A DNA stretch of 64,000 bases, taken from the NCBI GenBank assembly GCA_017634555.1, contig JAGBNF010000038.1, positions 1 to 64,000 of the forward strand, given 5' to 3'. The notes under the pieces were generated by a model. That model saw only the letters and a list, made by a program, of their open reading frames with translations. It was not told the DNA's origin and did no database searches. Source of the DNA: Eubacterium sp. Lineage in GTDB: Bacteria; Bacillota; Clostridia; Lachnospirales; Lachnospiraceae. Both the position numbers and the translations under genes were made by a program. Shown here piece after piece: positions 1 to 7,830 of the stretch (its first letter is position 1; every line of letters begins with the position of its first letter).

Positions 1-1
1 C

Positions 2-187
2 AAGAAAGGCAAGATTATCCGTCAGGAACGTTATGCAGGTGCTATGCAGAGAAGCTTCTATGTAGGAGATGCAGTTAAACAGGAAGATGTAAAGGCTAAG
101 TTCGAGGATGGAGTGCTAAAGCTTTCAATTCCAAAGAATGAAGCGGAGAAACTTCCAGAAAAGCAGTATATAGCTATTGAAGGATAA
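2..187 (+). CDS. Small heat-shock protein Hsp20, C-terminal part
   Basis: This is the last 61 codons of an ATP-independent holdase chaperone of the alpha-crystallin (Hsp20) family; the N-terminus lies outside the window. What is seen is the end of the alpha-crystallin domain: an ERYAG stretch, then a RSFYVGDAV strand, then FEDGVLKLSIPK, which matches the family GVL-x-I-x-LPK signature. It ends with a short tail containing YIAIEG, the IxI-type motif that docks between dimers in this family. It is read in the frame that starts at base 2 and stops with TAA at 185-187. The next readable sequence is a decayed ABC transporter gene 24 bases on, and no terminator is evident between them. Family assignment is secure; the missing start is only due to the window edge. 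Confidence 0.88.
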   Translation, partial: KKGKIIRQERYAGAMQRSFYVGDAVKQEDVKAKFEDGVLKLSIPKNEAEKLPEKQYIAIEG

Positions 188-211
188 TATGTAATTAATG
201 GGATATCGTGG

Positions 212-705
212 TTGTACCTGATTGGTACGGCCGCGGTATCCCGTTTTTTAATTCCGATAATTGCACTCATGTCTTCTTTCGGACCGGTTACCGCACTTGC
301 AGCACTGGGCACCACACTTCAAAGTACAGTTGCTTCAGGAGCGAGAGTTCTAGCAATCATTGACGAAGAGCCGGAGACAGAATATATAACAGGCAAGGCG
401 CCTATAGAATTTGCCGGTACAGAAGTAAAAGATGTTTCATTTGCCTATTCAGGAGAAAATGTACTCGATCATGTATCATTTCAGATACCAGAAGGATAGG
501 TCTTGCCAGGGCGTTCCTTCATGATACAGTGTTTATGCTGCTTGATGAACCCATAAGTAATCTCGACAGTCTAAATGAAGCGGTGATATTGAAATCCCTC
601 AAAGAAGAAGCGAAGGAAAAGACAATCCTGCTTGTTTCTCACAGAAAATCCACCATGAGGATTGCTGATGACATACTCGCTATGGAAGGTGGACAGCGCA
701 CATGA
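212..705 (+). pseudogene. Internally deleted CydC-type ABC exporter remnant
   Basis: Two pieces of one ABC exporter (fused permease and ATPase, CydC/thiol-exporter style) are joined by a deletion. The first piece (212-496) covers the last membrane helix region (MSSFGPVTAL), the linker (ASGARVLAIIDEEPE) and the first strands of the ATPase (VSFAYSGENVLDHVSF), then hits TAG at 497-499. The second piece reads in another frame from 496 to the TGA at 703-705: IGLARAFLHD, Walker B VFMLLDEP, and the switch histidine in LLVSHRKST. Walker A, Q-loop and the LSGGQ signature are all missing, about 110 residues judging from the family. The N-terminal helices are also gone. It cannot make a working ATPase. 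A precursor gene elsewhere in the genome is possible. Confidence 0.82.
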
Positions 706-845
706 TTTATTTCCTGTTCTTTGTGAAAACGATAAAGCAGAAAGTAGTTACAGAAGGTGAATGATTGAAGGGAGCGTTATGAGTATAAATGCTTGTAGCG
801 CTCCTTTTACGTGGAAAGAATCAGGATGTAAAATGTAACATGATA

Positions 846-873
846 TTGACAAGTGTGTTATGATTAGTAGAGT
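846..873 (+). promoter_or_regulatory. Sigma-A type promoter for the SDR gene
   Basis: A perfect TTGACA (846-851) is followed after 16 bases by TAGAGT (868-873), which matches the -10 consensus at four of six positions. It lies 46 bases before the start of the dehydrogenase and behind a decayed gene, so the dehydrogenase probably has its own transcript. Confidence 0.5.
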
Positions 874-918
874 TAAATAAATCTAACTCGTGATAATTTT
901 TTAAAGAAAGGGGTATAT

Positions 919-1692
919 ATGAAAGAATATTTTAATTTAAAGGAACAAGTTGCGGTTGTTACGGGGGCATCTACAGGGCTTGGAGTTCAGATGGCAAAGG
1001 CTCTGGCAAATCAGGGAGCAAATATTGTATGTATGGCGAGACGTCAGAATCTCATAGATGAAGTTGCATCTAAAATTAGCTCGGAATTTGGTGTAGAGGC
1101 CATAGGTGTCAGATGTGATATTACAGATACAGAGGCTGTTGAAAAAGCTGTTGATGCTGTTATGGAAAAGTTCGGCAGAATTGATATACTCATTAATAAT
1201 GCAGGAACCGGAGCTGTGGCACCTGCAGAAGACATTACAGATGAGCAGTTTGCAAATGAAATGAACATTGATCTGTTTGGTTCATTTAAGGTGGCACGTT
1301 CTGTTGCAAAGAAAGCAATGATTCCGGCTGGTTATGGTAGAGTAATTAATATTGCATCTATGTATGGATTGGTTGGTAATAAGATAGCCGGCTCTGCACC
1401 GTATCATGCGGCTAAAGGTGGAGTAGTAAACCTTACAAGAGCACTTGCGGCAGAATGGGGAAAGTATGGTATTACTGTTAATTCAATATGCCCGGGATAC
1501 TTCTATACACCGCTTACAAAGGAAACACTTGATTCGGATTTCTTTCAGGCAAATGCTAAAACAATGATTCCTATGGAACGATATGGAAACGAGGGAGAAT
1601 TGGATTCAGCTGCGATATTTCTGGCATCGCCTACATCAAGTTATGTTACGGGCGTAATGCTTCCTGTTGATGGAGGGTATACATGTATGTAA
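919..1692 (+). CDS. Short-chain dehydrogenase/reductase, gluconate-5-dehydrogenase-like
   Basis: This 257-residue protein is a classical short-chain dehydrogenase that moves hydride between NAD(P)H and a sugar-acid or similar alcohol in the cytoplasm. The cofactor motif TGASTGLG is near residue 16, NNAG near residue 93, and the catalytic pair is the serine of IASMYG and the Tyr-x3-Lys of YHAAKGG. The C-terminus has the usual SSYVTGVMLPVDGGYT. Length and motifs fit the gluconate 5-dehydrogenase / 2-deoxygluconate 3-dehydrogenase group (Gno/KduD), but substrate cannot be read from sequence. An AAAGGGG site lies a few bases before ATG 919. It is monocistronic, bounded by a promoter at 846 and a terminator at 1712. 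A link to the uronate pathway far downstream is conceivable but not shown. Confidence 0.85.
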   Translation: MKEYFNLKEQVAVVTGASTGLGVQMAKALANQGANIVCMARRQNLIDEVASKISSEFGVEAIGVRCDITDTEAVEKAVDAVMEKFGRIDILINNAGTGAVAPAEDITDEQFANEMNIDLFGSFKVARSVAKKAMIPAGYGRVINIASMYGLVGNKIAGSAPYHAAKGGVVNLTRALAAEWGKYGITVNSICPGYFYTPLTKETLDSDFFQANAKTMIPMERYGNEGELDSAAIFLASPTSSYVTGVMLPVDGGYTCM

Positions 1693-1711
1693 TGCAGTGA
1701 ATTAAGTATTA

Positions 1712-1752
1712 AGGCATATCATGTCACAAATGTGGCGGTGATATGCCTTTTT
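1712..1752 (+). terminator. Rho-independent terminator after the SDR gene
   Basis: AGGCATATCA (1712-1721) pairs perfectly with TGATATGCCT (1739-1748) and is followed by a T run (1748-1752). It ends the SDR transcript 20 bases after its stop codon and argues against a GTG start at 1732 for the next gene. Confidence 0.85.
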
Positions 1753-1773
1753 GATGGTGGACTGCATGCTGAA

Positions 1774-2067
1774 ATGCAATCTTTTGCAGTGGGACAGATG
1801 ATTCCATTTTTTGTGTTTGGTGCTATAGCATTTATCATCATGTGTAAAGGTTTGTTTCGGTGGCTTGTAGTCAGGATATTCGGAGTTGAGCTTAGAGGTA
1901 CTGTTTATGGATACATGGATGATAGAGTGGCGTACAACGGTGTGAATGGGCAGGTGATTAAAATTCTGGTTCAAACTAAAGAAGGTAAGAGGTTTGTTAT
2001 GCTTCCCTTAGATAACAACGATGAAATATGTGATTTGAAACTTTTGTGTGGTATATTGTTGCAATAA
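1774..2067 (+). CDS. Small hypothetical membrane protein
   Basis: This is a 97-residue unknown if started at ATG 1774. A longer reading from GTG 1732 would begin inside the terminator hairpin, so the later ATG is preferred, although no good ribosome site stands before it. Residues about 5-35 form one or two hydrophobic helices (VGQMIPFFVFGAIAFIIM), followed by a basic turn and a mostly beta-rich soluble part with GTVYGYMDDRV and VIKILVQTKEGKRFVM. This layout, one membrane anchor plus a small beta domain, resembles short Firmicute proteins of the DUF3592 kind, but the match is weak. With several broken genes nearby, it could itself be a remnant. Confidence 0.45.
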   Translation: MQSFAVGQMIPFFVFGAIAFIIMCKGLFRWLVVRIFGVELRGTVYGYMDDRVAYNGVNGQVIKILVQTKEGKRFVMLPLDNNDEICDLKLLCGILLQ

Positions 2068-2195
2068 TGTATTTGTATTAGATGGTGTTACATTAAGACA
2101 TGAGTTGGAATTAGAGATGAGATTATGATGGTAAAGTGATCATGCCGTAACAGGCTTGATATATAAATGCAAAGATAAAAACGCAATGTGCATCA

Positions 2196-2300
2196 TTGGA
2201 TGTACTAGAGCCGGTAGGTAGCCCGGCCGTCCTGCTAGTCAGGGTAAGTAACCTGCCCCTCCGGGTTGTCCGTTCTTTGCCTATCAAATTCTAAGGAGGG
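2196..2300 (+). promoter_or_regulatory. yjdF-motif riboswitch (azaaromatic-sensing RNA)
   Basis: The 240-base leader before yjdF holds a compact GC-rich core unlike the AT-rich DNA around it: GAGCCGGTAGGTAGCCCGGC at about 2208-2226, then CCTGCTAGTCAGGG and ACCTGCCCCTCCGGG up to 2265. Position directly upstream of a yjdF gene and this core fit the yjdF RNA family, which binds azaaromatic compounds and controls translation. The sequence supports a translational switch: CCCTCC at 2257-2262 is the exact complement of the ribosome site GGAGGG at 2295-2300. Boundaries are approximate, and the family call rests on gene context plus recalled motif features rather than a covariance search. Confidence 0.72.
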
Positions 2301-2307
2301 AACAAAG

Positions 2308-2724
2308 ATGGGCAGAGTAATCAGTGAACTTACGGTGTTTTTTGATGAACCGTTCTGGGTTGGATTTTTTAAGGTGATCGATAAGGGTAAGTTATCTGTT
2401 GCCAAAGTTACTTTTGGAGCTGAACCCAAGGACTACGAGATACAGGAGTTCATCGATAGGCATTATTATGATTTACGGTTCAGCCCGGCTGTAAAGACTG
2501 TTGTAAAGGACAATAAAAAGAATCCGAAGAGAATGCTTAGAGAGGCAAAGAAACATACTAAGGAAACCGGGATAGGTACAAAGTCTTAACAGGCACTCAA
2601 ATTACAGCATGAACAGAACAAGCTGGAACGAAAAGTAATCAGTCGTGAACAGAAAGAGGCTGAAGCACTTCGTCAGTTTGAACTGAAACAGCAAAAGAAA
2701 AGAGAAAAGCATAAGGGGCATTAA
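2308..2724 (+). pseudogene. yjdF: YjdF family protein (DUF2992) broken by an in-frame TAA
   Basis: The frame encodes all 138 residues expected of a YjdF protein but has TAA at 2587-2589 after codon 93. The N-terminus has the family hallmark LTVFFDEPFWVG, then KVTFGAEPKD and a basic NPKRMLREAKK helix. Beyond the stop the same frame continues as QALKLQHEQNKLERK and ends QQKKREKHKGH, the normal YjdF C-terminus. In homologs the stop position is a glutamine (about TKAQEALK), so one C-to-T change (CAA to TAA) explains it. Start ATG 2308 has AAGGAGGG eight bases ahead. Function of the family is unclear; it is thought to respond to toxic azaaromatics. The truncated product may still fold in part, and a sequencing error is possible. 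Confidence 0.85.
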
Positions 2725-2738
2725 TGCCCCTGGCTTTT
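2715..2738 (+). terminator. Hairpin at the end of yjdF, likely terminator
   Basis: A perfect 16-base palindrome GGGGCATTAATGCCCC (2715-2730) overlaps the yjdF stop codon and is followed by TGGCTTTT. The stem is strong but the T run is short, so termination may be partial. Confidence 0.55.
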
Positions 2739-2788
2739 GCTCTTACATGAAGTTTTTTCGATAAGATTAGTTTGACATGGGGGGAGTT

Positions 2789-3157
2789 ATGCCACTGGTA
2801 AAAATTGAAATGATGAAGGGCAAGAGCACTGAACAAAAGAAGGGAATCTTTGATACTGTTCATAATGCTTTGATTGATTCTTTTGGGATTGCGGATTGGG
2901 ACAGATTCCAAAGAATAACTGAATATGATAAAGACTGTTTTGAAATACCTGAAGGAAAGTCAGATGATTTTATGATCATAGAGTTAACGATTTTTCCGGG
3001 AAGAAGTAAAGAACAGAAGAAGGCCGCGATAGAAGCGATTGCTTCTAGTTTAAATGCAAAGCTGGGAATTGCGCTTACGGACATTTTTATTGTTATAAAT
3101 GATCCGGCGATGGAAAACTGGGGACTTGCAGGCAGACAATTAGGTGAAGAAAAGTAG
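2789..3157 (+). CDS. Tautomerase family protein (4-oxalocrotonate tautomerase-like)
   Basis: This encodes about 122 residues with the tautomerase fold. Started at ATG 2789 the protein begins Met-Pro-Leu-Val-Lys-Ile; loss of Met exposes Pro-1, the catalytic base of this superfamily. An in-frame ATG at 2777 would bury that proline, and GGGGGAG just before 2789 serves as ribosome site, so the later start is preferred. The chain holds two copies of the beta-alpha-beta unit, each containing a K/RSxEQKK-type helix start (residues about 12 and 72), as in the longer two-unit members such as YusQ. The substrate is unknown. The downstream double acetyltransferase starts nine bases after the stop and is probably co-transcribed. 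Confidence 0.8.
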   Translation: MPLVKIEMMKGKSTEQKKGIFDTVHNALIDSFGIADWDRFQRITEYDKDCFEIPEGKSDDFMIIELTIFPGRSKEQKKAAIEAIASSLNAKLGIALTDIFIVINDPAMENWGLAGRQLGEEK

Positions 3158-3165
3158 GGAGAAAT

Positions 3166-4170
3166 ATGCAGCTTAGAACACTAGATAAAAATGAAACTGG
3201 ATTATTAAAGGATTTTCTGTATGAGGCTATCTTTATTCCGGAAGGTGTTGAGCCACCGGACAGATCAATTATAGAACAGCCTGAGCTTTCTATATACTAC
3301 GAAGACTTTGGAAGTGGTAAGGCTGATAACTGTATAGTAGCTGATGATAATGGAAAGGTTATCGGAGCAGTGTGGACTCGTATCATGAATGATTATGGGC
3401 ATGTTGATGATGAAACTCCGTCGTTTGCAATATCATTATATAAGGAATACCGAGGACAGGGTATTGGTACTGACCTTATGAAACAAATGCTTTCACTGCT
3501 GAAGGAGCAGGGGTACAAGAAGGCTTCACTTGCAGTACAGAAGGCTAATTATGCAGTGAAAATGTATAAGAAGGTCGGATTTGAAATAGTAGATGAGAAT
3601 AGTGAAGAATATATCATGGTATGTGATCTGATTAAAGATAAAATCAGAGAAGAAATAGAATACAGACAAGTTCGTAAAGAAGACGGATATGAATGGTATA
3701 AGCTTTTAGATGAGGTATGGCGTGTCGCATATAATAACATTTTACCTAAGGAGGTTTTTGACGCACGCGACAATGCAAGAGAAGACAGGGCTCGTGGATT
3801 TTCGGAAGATAAATTTCTTGGTGAAAGAAAAATCGCCTATGTTGCAGTGCATGAAGGTAAGATAGTAGGTCTGATGTTTGGAACATTGGATTCGGATTAT
3901 GAATACTTCAAGGACAAATACGCTGATCTGGTTGCACTCTATGTATACCCGGATTATCAGGGAAAGGGAATAGGTACGTCTCTAAGAGATATATTCATAG
4001 AATGGGCTAAAGAAAAGAATGCAGATCAATATGTTATTGGTGTATTGAAGGAAAACACTAAAGCGCGAAAGGTATATGAATCCTGGGGCGGAAAATTATC
4101 TGAGCATGAACATGATTTTGTTCAGATGAATGTGGGATATCCTGAAGTGTTTTATACGTTTAAATTGTAA
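3166..4170 (+). CDS. Tandem GNAT N-acetyltransferase, two domains
   Basis: The 334-residue protein contains two complete GNAT acetyltransferase domains in a row. The first (residues about 1-155) has the acetyl-CoA loop EYRGQGIGTDLM, and the second (about 160-334) has DYQGKGIGTSLR; each is followed by the usual A-x-x-MY/VYxxxGF/W pattern (NYAVKMYKKVGF and KARKVYESWGG). GNAT enzymes move an acetyl group to an amine on a small molecule or protein; the acceptor cannot be told here. A GTAGGGAG site stands before ATG 3166. Tandem arrangements often use one active and one structural domain; both CoA loops look intact here. It probably forms an operon with the tautomerase. Confidence 0.85.
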   Translation: MQLRTLDKNETGLLKDFLYEAIFIPEGVEPPDRSIIEQPELSIYYEDFGSGKADNCIVADDNGKVIGAVWTRIMNDYGHVDDETPSFAISLYKEYRGQGIGTDLMKQMLSLLKEQGYKKASLAVQKANYAVKMYKKVGFEIVDENSEEYIMVCDLIKDKIREEIEYRQVRKEDGYEWYKLLDEVWRVAYNNILPKEVFDARDNAREDRARGFSEDKFLGERKIAYVAVHEGKIVGLMFGTLDSDYEYFKDKYADLVALYVYPDYQGKGIGTSLRDIFIEWAKEKNADQYVIGVLKENTKARKVYESWGGKLSEHEHDFVQMNVGYPEVFYTFKL

Positions 4171-4262
4171 CGGAGATTTCTGATTATGATTTAAATGCAC
4201 CTCAAATAGATAGTGGCATTATTTGAATAATAACTGATTGATATTTTACGAGGAAATGAATG

Positions 4263-4760
4263 ATGAAAATACTATCTTCAGCTCATGTTCATACAACCTT
4301 CTGTGACGGAAAAACAACAGCCGCTGATATGGCTCGCACAGCGTATGATATGGGATTTGTTTCACTTGGATTTACTTTACATGCAGCGCAGACCTTCGAT
4401 CCTGCACACTGCATTGATCCTTCAAGTGAAGAGGATTATAAAAAGGAAATACGTCGCCTGCAACAGGAATATAAAGGGAGAATGGCGATATATCTGGGCA
4501 TAGAACGGGATATGCTCAGCTGTTCTGATATAAAGGATTATGATTATTTCATAGCATCAGTTCATTACTTTACGAGACATGACGGCAGTCATAGCGGAGT
4601 GGATGCACCATCGGGTGAAATGCAGAAATATGTAAATGAATGCTGTGGTGGTGATGGACTAAAGATGGCTAAGCAGTATTTCACGCTGTTTTGTGATCAT
4701 GTAGTTCGCCTCAGCCCGAATCCTGATAAGGAAATGTGGGAGCGAATCGGACTGAAATAG
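4263..4760 (+). pseudogene. Truncated PHP-domain histidinol-phosphatase-like gene
   Basis: About 165 residues of a HisJ-type PHP phosphatase are present, while the family is normally near 260-280. The N-terminal metal motif HVHTTFCDG, the GFVSLGFTLHA segment, the YLGIERDM glutamate region and the DYDYFIASVHYF strand are all intact. After LFCDHVVRL the sequence departs from the family and stops, so the last metal-binding strands (the usual GH-x-DL region) are missing. The tail NPDKEMWERIGLK may be the original C-terminus joined by an in-frame deletion. The start is ATG 4260 or 4263, both served by GAGGAAATG. It probably lacks phosphatase activity, but it remains an open frame, so a short expressed protein cannot be ruled out. 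Confidence 0.62.
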
Positions 4761-4789
4761 AAATGATCTTTCTAAAGGAGGAATAATAT

Positions 4790-5263
4790 ATGACACAGGA
4801 AGAAATTAATGCAACGAATTGGAGTCAGTCAGTAGGTGGTGTCTGCATAAAGGATGGAAAGGTTTTACTTGCACGTCATACCTATGGCTCCGGTAAAGGG
4901 AGACTTATTATTCCGGGTGGCTATGTCATAATAGGTGAACTGGCGCAGGATGCGCTGGTAAGAGAGTTTCAGGAAGAAACCTCAGTGACGATCAAACCGA
5001 AAAGGCTTGTAGGGATAAGATTCAGTGAGAAGGACTGGTATGCAGTTTTTGAGGTTGAATATGTAGAAGGCACGGCTGAATCTGATAATGATGAAAATAG
5101 TGAGGTTGTATGGCTTGAGGTCGAAGAAGCCCTTAGGGATGAAGCAGTCCCAGATCTGACAAAGAAGGTGATTGAGTGCACTATATCAGGAAATGGTTTT
5201 GACGAGATTGAATATCAGTCAACACATAAGGGGTATTTGTTTTCAAATGGGATACAATCCTGA
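4790..5263 (+). CDS. Nudix hydrolase
   Basis: This 157-residue protein carries a Nudix box at about residues 44-66: Gly, five residues, Glu (GYVIIGE), seven residues, then REFQEETSV. All catalytic acidic residues are present; the usual glycine near the end is serine. Nudix enzymes split nucleoside diphosphates linked to another group, either to sanitise the pool or in NAD/sugar-nucleotide turnover. The segment GKGRLIIPGGYV in front of the box is typical of small ADP-ribose or mutator-type members. An AAAGGAGG site lies nine bases before ATG 4790. A strong terminator follows at 5315, so the transcript ends here. The exact substrate is not readable. Confidence 0.86.
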   Translation: MTQEEINATNWSQSVGGVCIKDGKVLLARHTYGSGKGRLIIPGGYVIIGELAQDALVREFQEETSVTIKPKRLVGIRFSEKDWYAVFEVEYVEGTAESDNDENSEVVWLEVEEALRDEAVPDLTKKVIECTISGNGFDEIEYQSTHKGYLFSNGIQS

Positions 5264-5314
5264 AGTATGGAGTGCGCAATGCAAATATAAACTGAATGAA
5301 TGATATAAATAGTT

Positions 5315-5359
5315 ATGGAGAAGTCTCGTTGCTTTGGCAGAGTGAGACTTCTCCATTTT
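5315..5359 (+). terminator. Strong rho-independent terminator after the Nudix gene
   Basis: ATGGAGAAGTCTC (5315-5327) pairs without mismatch with GAGACTTCTCCAT (5344-5356) and is followed by TTTT. The 16-base loop is GC-poor. Confidence 0.85.
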
Positions 5360-5424
5360 CATAAACAGGGGTTTTATCAGATGGTTTATTTATGGTAAAA
5401 TATTAAATATATGTGGTTTAGATA

Positions 5425-5801
5425 ATGCATTTAAGAAAGACAGAAATAATCAGGAAATTGTTGATGCCGGTTGGCATTTGATTTTTGCAACAAAGCCTAT
5501 CACAGCTATTCAGAATGCGGTTCGTGAGTATATCGAAACGAGAAATGTGGATAATGCCAGAAGCAAGCTGAAAAACATTTACTCCGGAAATGAACTGGGA
5601 GTTCTCGCTGAAGATGTAGATCAGATGATCGTTGAGATCAATGATCACGTAGGTGAAGTGGAAAAGGCAGGCAAGAGACATAAGACTCTTATGCCGGAGA
5701 TTATGGAAGCACTTGCAAGTGCCATAGATGCGAAGGATACATATACCAATGGTCATTCAAGACGTGTTGCGGAGTATTATACAGCTAAGGTAATGACGTA
5801 G
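5425..5801 (+). pseudogene. Gutted HAMP / HD-domain signalling protein
   Basis: Remnants of a membrane signalling protein with a HAMP linker and an HD (HD-GYP or GGDEF-HD type) output domain. A start at ATG 5425 gives 18 residues (a basic leader ending KLLMPVGI) before TGA, which looks like the cytoplasmic start of a sensor just before its first membrane helix. In another frame from about 5478, the HAMP-like stretch KPITAIQNAVREYIETRNVD and the following coiled helix are readable, then LASAIDAKDTYTNGHSRRVAEYY, which is the beginning of an HD phosphodiesterase. It stops at 5799 before the HD residues are complete. The whole sensor domain and most of the catalytic domain are deleted. It overlaps no other gene; the intact ABC gene starts five bases later. 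Confidence 0.7.
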
Positions 5802-5806
5802 AAGAG

Positions 5807-6592
5807 ATGGATAAATTCTTATCATTTGAAAATGTAACTAAAATATATGACGGAAAAGTTGTAATAAATGATTTGTCTCATGAGTTTCGTAAGGGAGAGG
5901 CTGTTGCGTTTACAGGTCATAACGGATGCGGTAAGAGTACGCTTCTGAAGATCATTGCGGGACTTGTCAGGATTAATAAGGGCAGGATCGTTCAATCCGG
6001 AAAACTCAGATGTTCATATGTTCCGGAGAAAATGCCTGCACCGGATATAACCGCACTCAGTTATCTTAAGTCTGTGGCTGATATGGAAAGAGTGGATCAT
6101 TCGGAGGTTATGAGTCTTGCTGAAGATTTCTTTCTGGACGGAATGCTTTACACAAAGATGGGTAATATGTCAAAGGGAAGCATACAGAAGATAGGAGTTG
6201 TTCAGGCGTTAATGGCTCCGAAGGATATTATCCTTCTTGATGAACCCTTGAACGGTCAGGATGCTGATTCGCAAAATGTTTTCATAGCCAAAATAAACGA
6301 ACTTAAGAGTAAAGGCGTAACAGTATTTATGTCATGCCATGAGAAAAAACTTATTAATGAGATTGCTGATAAACAATATGACATTATCAAAGGCAAACTG
6401 TCAGAGGTAGATATTGTTAGAACTGTTATGTACAGGGTATATGTAAAGAACGGCAATCTTGTTCCGTGGCCGGATATGGTACGTCATGGACATAGATATA
6501 TAATTGAAGTCCGAGAAAAGGATCTGAAGGATACGGTACAAAAACTATACGCCGAAAACTGGGAATTGGTAGGAATTGATGAATCTAATTAG
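5807..6592 (+). CDS. ABC transporter ATP-binding protein
   Basis: A 261-residue stand-alone ATPase of an exporter-type ABC system. Walker A is GHNGCGKST (residues about 38-46), the signature loop is the unusual MSKGSIQK in place of LSGGQ, Walker B is DIILLDEP and the switch histidine is in FMSCHEKK. The last 60 residues form a C-terminal extension seen in ATPases of two-gene exporters. The next gene, a six-helix permease, overlaps its end by 14 bases, so the two are translationally coupled and form the complete exporter. No substrate can be named. The degenerate signature loop is common in such Firmicute antibiotic-peptide or housekeeping exporters. The start ATG 5807 has GAAGAG as a weak ribosome site. 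Confidence 0.85.
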   Translation: MDKFLSFENVTKIYDGKVVINDLSHEFRKGEAVAFTGHNGCGKSTLLKIIAGLVRINKGRIVQSGKLRCSYVPEKMPAPDITALSYLKSVADMERVDHSEVMSLAEDFFLDGMLYTKMGNMSKGSIQKIGVVQALMAPKDIILLDEPLNGQDADSQNVFIAKINELKSKGVTVFMSCHEKKLINEIADKQYDIIKGKLSEVDIVRTVMYRVYVKNGNLVPWPDMVRHGHRYIIEVREKDLKDTVQKLYAENWELVGIDESN

Positions 6593-7301
6593 TTTATATA
6601 AATTGAGAATGAAAATGCTCATAATGAGTGCGATATTGGTGATTCCGACTATCGTTATTGCCGGATTTATAGCGGTAATGTATTCTATAACACCATCACA
6701 GATCACGGCCAGCTTCCTTCTGTCGGGATTTGTTCTCTTCGTGATATGTACTGTTATGTCGATGTGTATCGCATCTAAGGAAGATGATGTTCATGAGGAA
6801 ATGCTTCAGCTGCACAGCAGGTCTGAAACGGGATTTTATATTTCGAGGGAGCTGGTTTATCTTACTATTTGCGTAGTATATTCGCTGGTACTCATTATCT
6901 ATCCTGTTTTTTCGGCTATGAGAAATGACAGCTTCTTCACAAGGCAGCTTCAGAAGGAGGATGTTATTCTGGGAGGACTGCTGATTTTTGCAAATGCATT
7001 ATGCGGAATGGCGATAGGTGATTTTTTTCATAAGCGAATAGTACATAACCGTAAGGCTGCAGTCATACTGCTTATAGTTGTGGCGGCACTGGCTGTAGTT
7101 AAGTTTTCGGTGATTTATGATAATTCGATTCTGAAGTATCCGTATTATCTGATTCCGCCTGTTATGGATGGCTTTAAAATGGTAGGTAGTACCGATTTAT
7201 TTGACAGTGCGGGTACCGTACACATTTTAATTCATGCTATAGTATTTGTTTTAGTAACGATGATAGTAAAGATCAGATTGCTCATATATAAGAAATACTA
7301 A
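6579..7301 (+). CDS. ABC transporter permease subunit
   Basis: This protein of about 240 residues has roughly six hydrophobic segments, for example MLIMSAILVIPTIVIAGFI near the start, ITASFLLSGFVLFVICTVM, YLTICVVYSLVLIIYPVF and AAVILLIVVAALAVVKF. No soluble domain or known catalytic motif is present. It partners the upstream ATPase, whose stop lies inside its first codons; ATG 6579 is chosen because the TTG three bases earlier adds only one residue. The family is not recognisable beyond the general ABC-2 permease style. Regulation is presumably shared with the ATPase gene. Confidence 0.78.
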   Translation: MNLISLYKLRMKMLIMSAILVIPTIVIAGFIAVMYSITPSQITASFLLSGFVLFVICTVMSMCIASKEDDVHEEMLQLHSRSETGFYISRELVYLTICVVYSLVLIIYPVFSAMRNDSFFTRQLQKEDVILGGLLIFANALCGMAIGDFFHKRIVHNRKAAVILLIVVAALAVVKFSVIYDNSILKYPYYLIPPVMDGFKMVGSTDLFDSAGTVHILIHAIVFVLVTMIVKIRLLIYKKY

Positions 7302-7336
7302 GAAGAATCTGTAGAATGCATTATACTTACAAGACA

Positions 7337-7365
7337 TTGACATAAGTGTTTTAATAGTGTATTTT
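7337..7365 (+). promoter_or_regulatory. Probable promoter upstream of the CD3324-like gene
   Basis: TTGACA (7337-7342), 17 bases, then TATTTT (7360-7365, four of six matches). It lies 175 bases before the CD3324-like gene and 34 bases before the short broken reading frame at 7399. Confidence 0.5.
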
Positions 7366-7398
7366 TCAATTATTAAAGAACGAAGGAGGAATTTTTGT

Positions 7399-7456
7399 AT
7401 GACTACACCTGAGTGTTGCGCTTAGCATTGGCTATGGCGATATTAATAGAAGATAA
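7399..7456 (+). pseudogene. Tiny frameshifted gene remnant
   Basis: GAAGGAGGAAT is a strong ribosome site in front of ATG 7399, yet the frame runs only eight codons (MTTPECCA) to TAG. If one T after the fifth codon is ignored, the reading becomes MTTPEVALSIGYGDINRR and then stops at about 7456. This looks like the start of a lost gene, or else a leader peptide. I do not recognise the family. Confidence 0.3.
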
Positions 7457-7539
7457 GTAACTGTGAGGTTATACAAAATAAATATTGTAATAGCCGGTGC
7501 ATTCCTTAAAAAACAAAAAAATAATTAAGGAGGCGCAAA

Positions 7540-7818
7540 ATGGGCTATTTAAAGGCAGAACAGGTACTGCCACAGGAAATAATAGAGCTGATTCAGCAAT
7601 ACGTAGAGGGAGCGAATGTTTATATCCCAAGACGAGAGGATACAAAGGCAGGCTGGGGGGAAAAGAACAGTACCAGACTGAAATTCCGCGAGAGAAACAG
7701 AAACATTTATGAAGCATATCTTGCGGGCTGTAAGGTATCGGAAATCTCCGAGAGCTATTATCTTTCAGAGAAAAGCATATGGCGTATTGTTGGTGAAGAA
7801 AAGAAAAAAGCAGGTTGA
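7540..7818 (+). CDS. CD3324-type helix-turn-helix protein
   Basis: A 92-residue protein matching the clostridial CD3324 group: it begins with a short helix (AEQVLPQEIIELIQQYV), then the family turn GANVYIPRRED, a central WGEKNSTR/KFRERNRNIYEAYL segment, and a C-terminal helix-turn-helix YYLSEKSIWRIVGEEKK. The last part resembles Mor-type activator DNA-binding regions. It likely binds DNA, but a target is unknown. An AAGGAGG site stands eight bases before ATG 7540. It has its own promoter at 7337 and a terminator at 7831, so it is transcribed alone. Confidence 0.75.
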   Translation: MGYLKAEQVLPQEIIELIQQYVEGANVYIPRREDTKAGWGEKNSTRLKFRERNRNIYEAYLAGCKVSEISESYYLSEKSIWRIVGEEKKKAG

Positions 7819-7830
7819 CCTGTGAAGAAT

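Noticed and set aside
2587..2589. Programmed stop-codon read-through in yjdF
   Set aside because: TAA is the least leaky stop and no downstream stimulatory structure was seen; treated as a point mutation.
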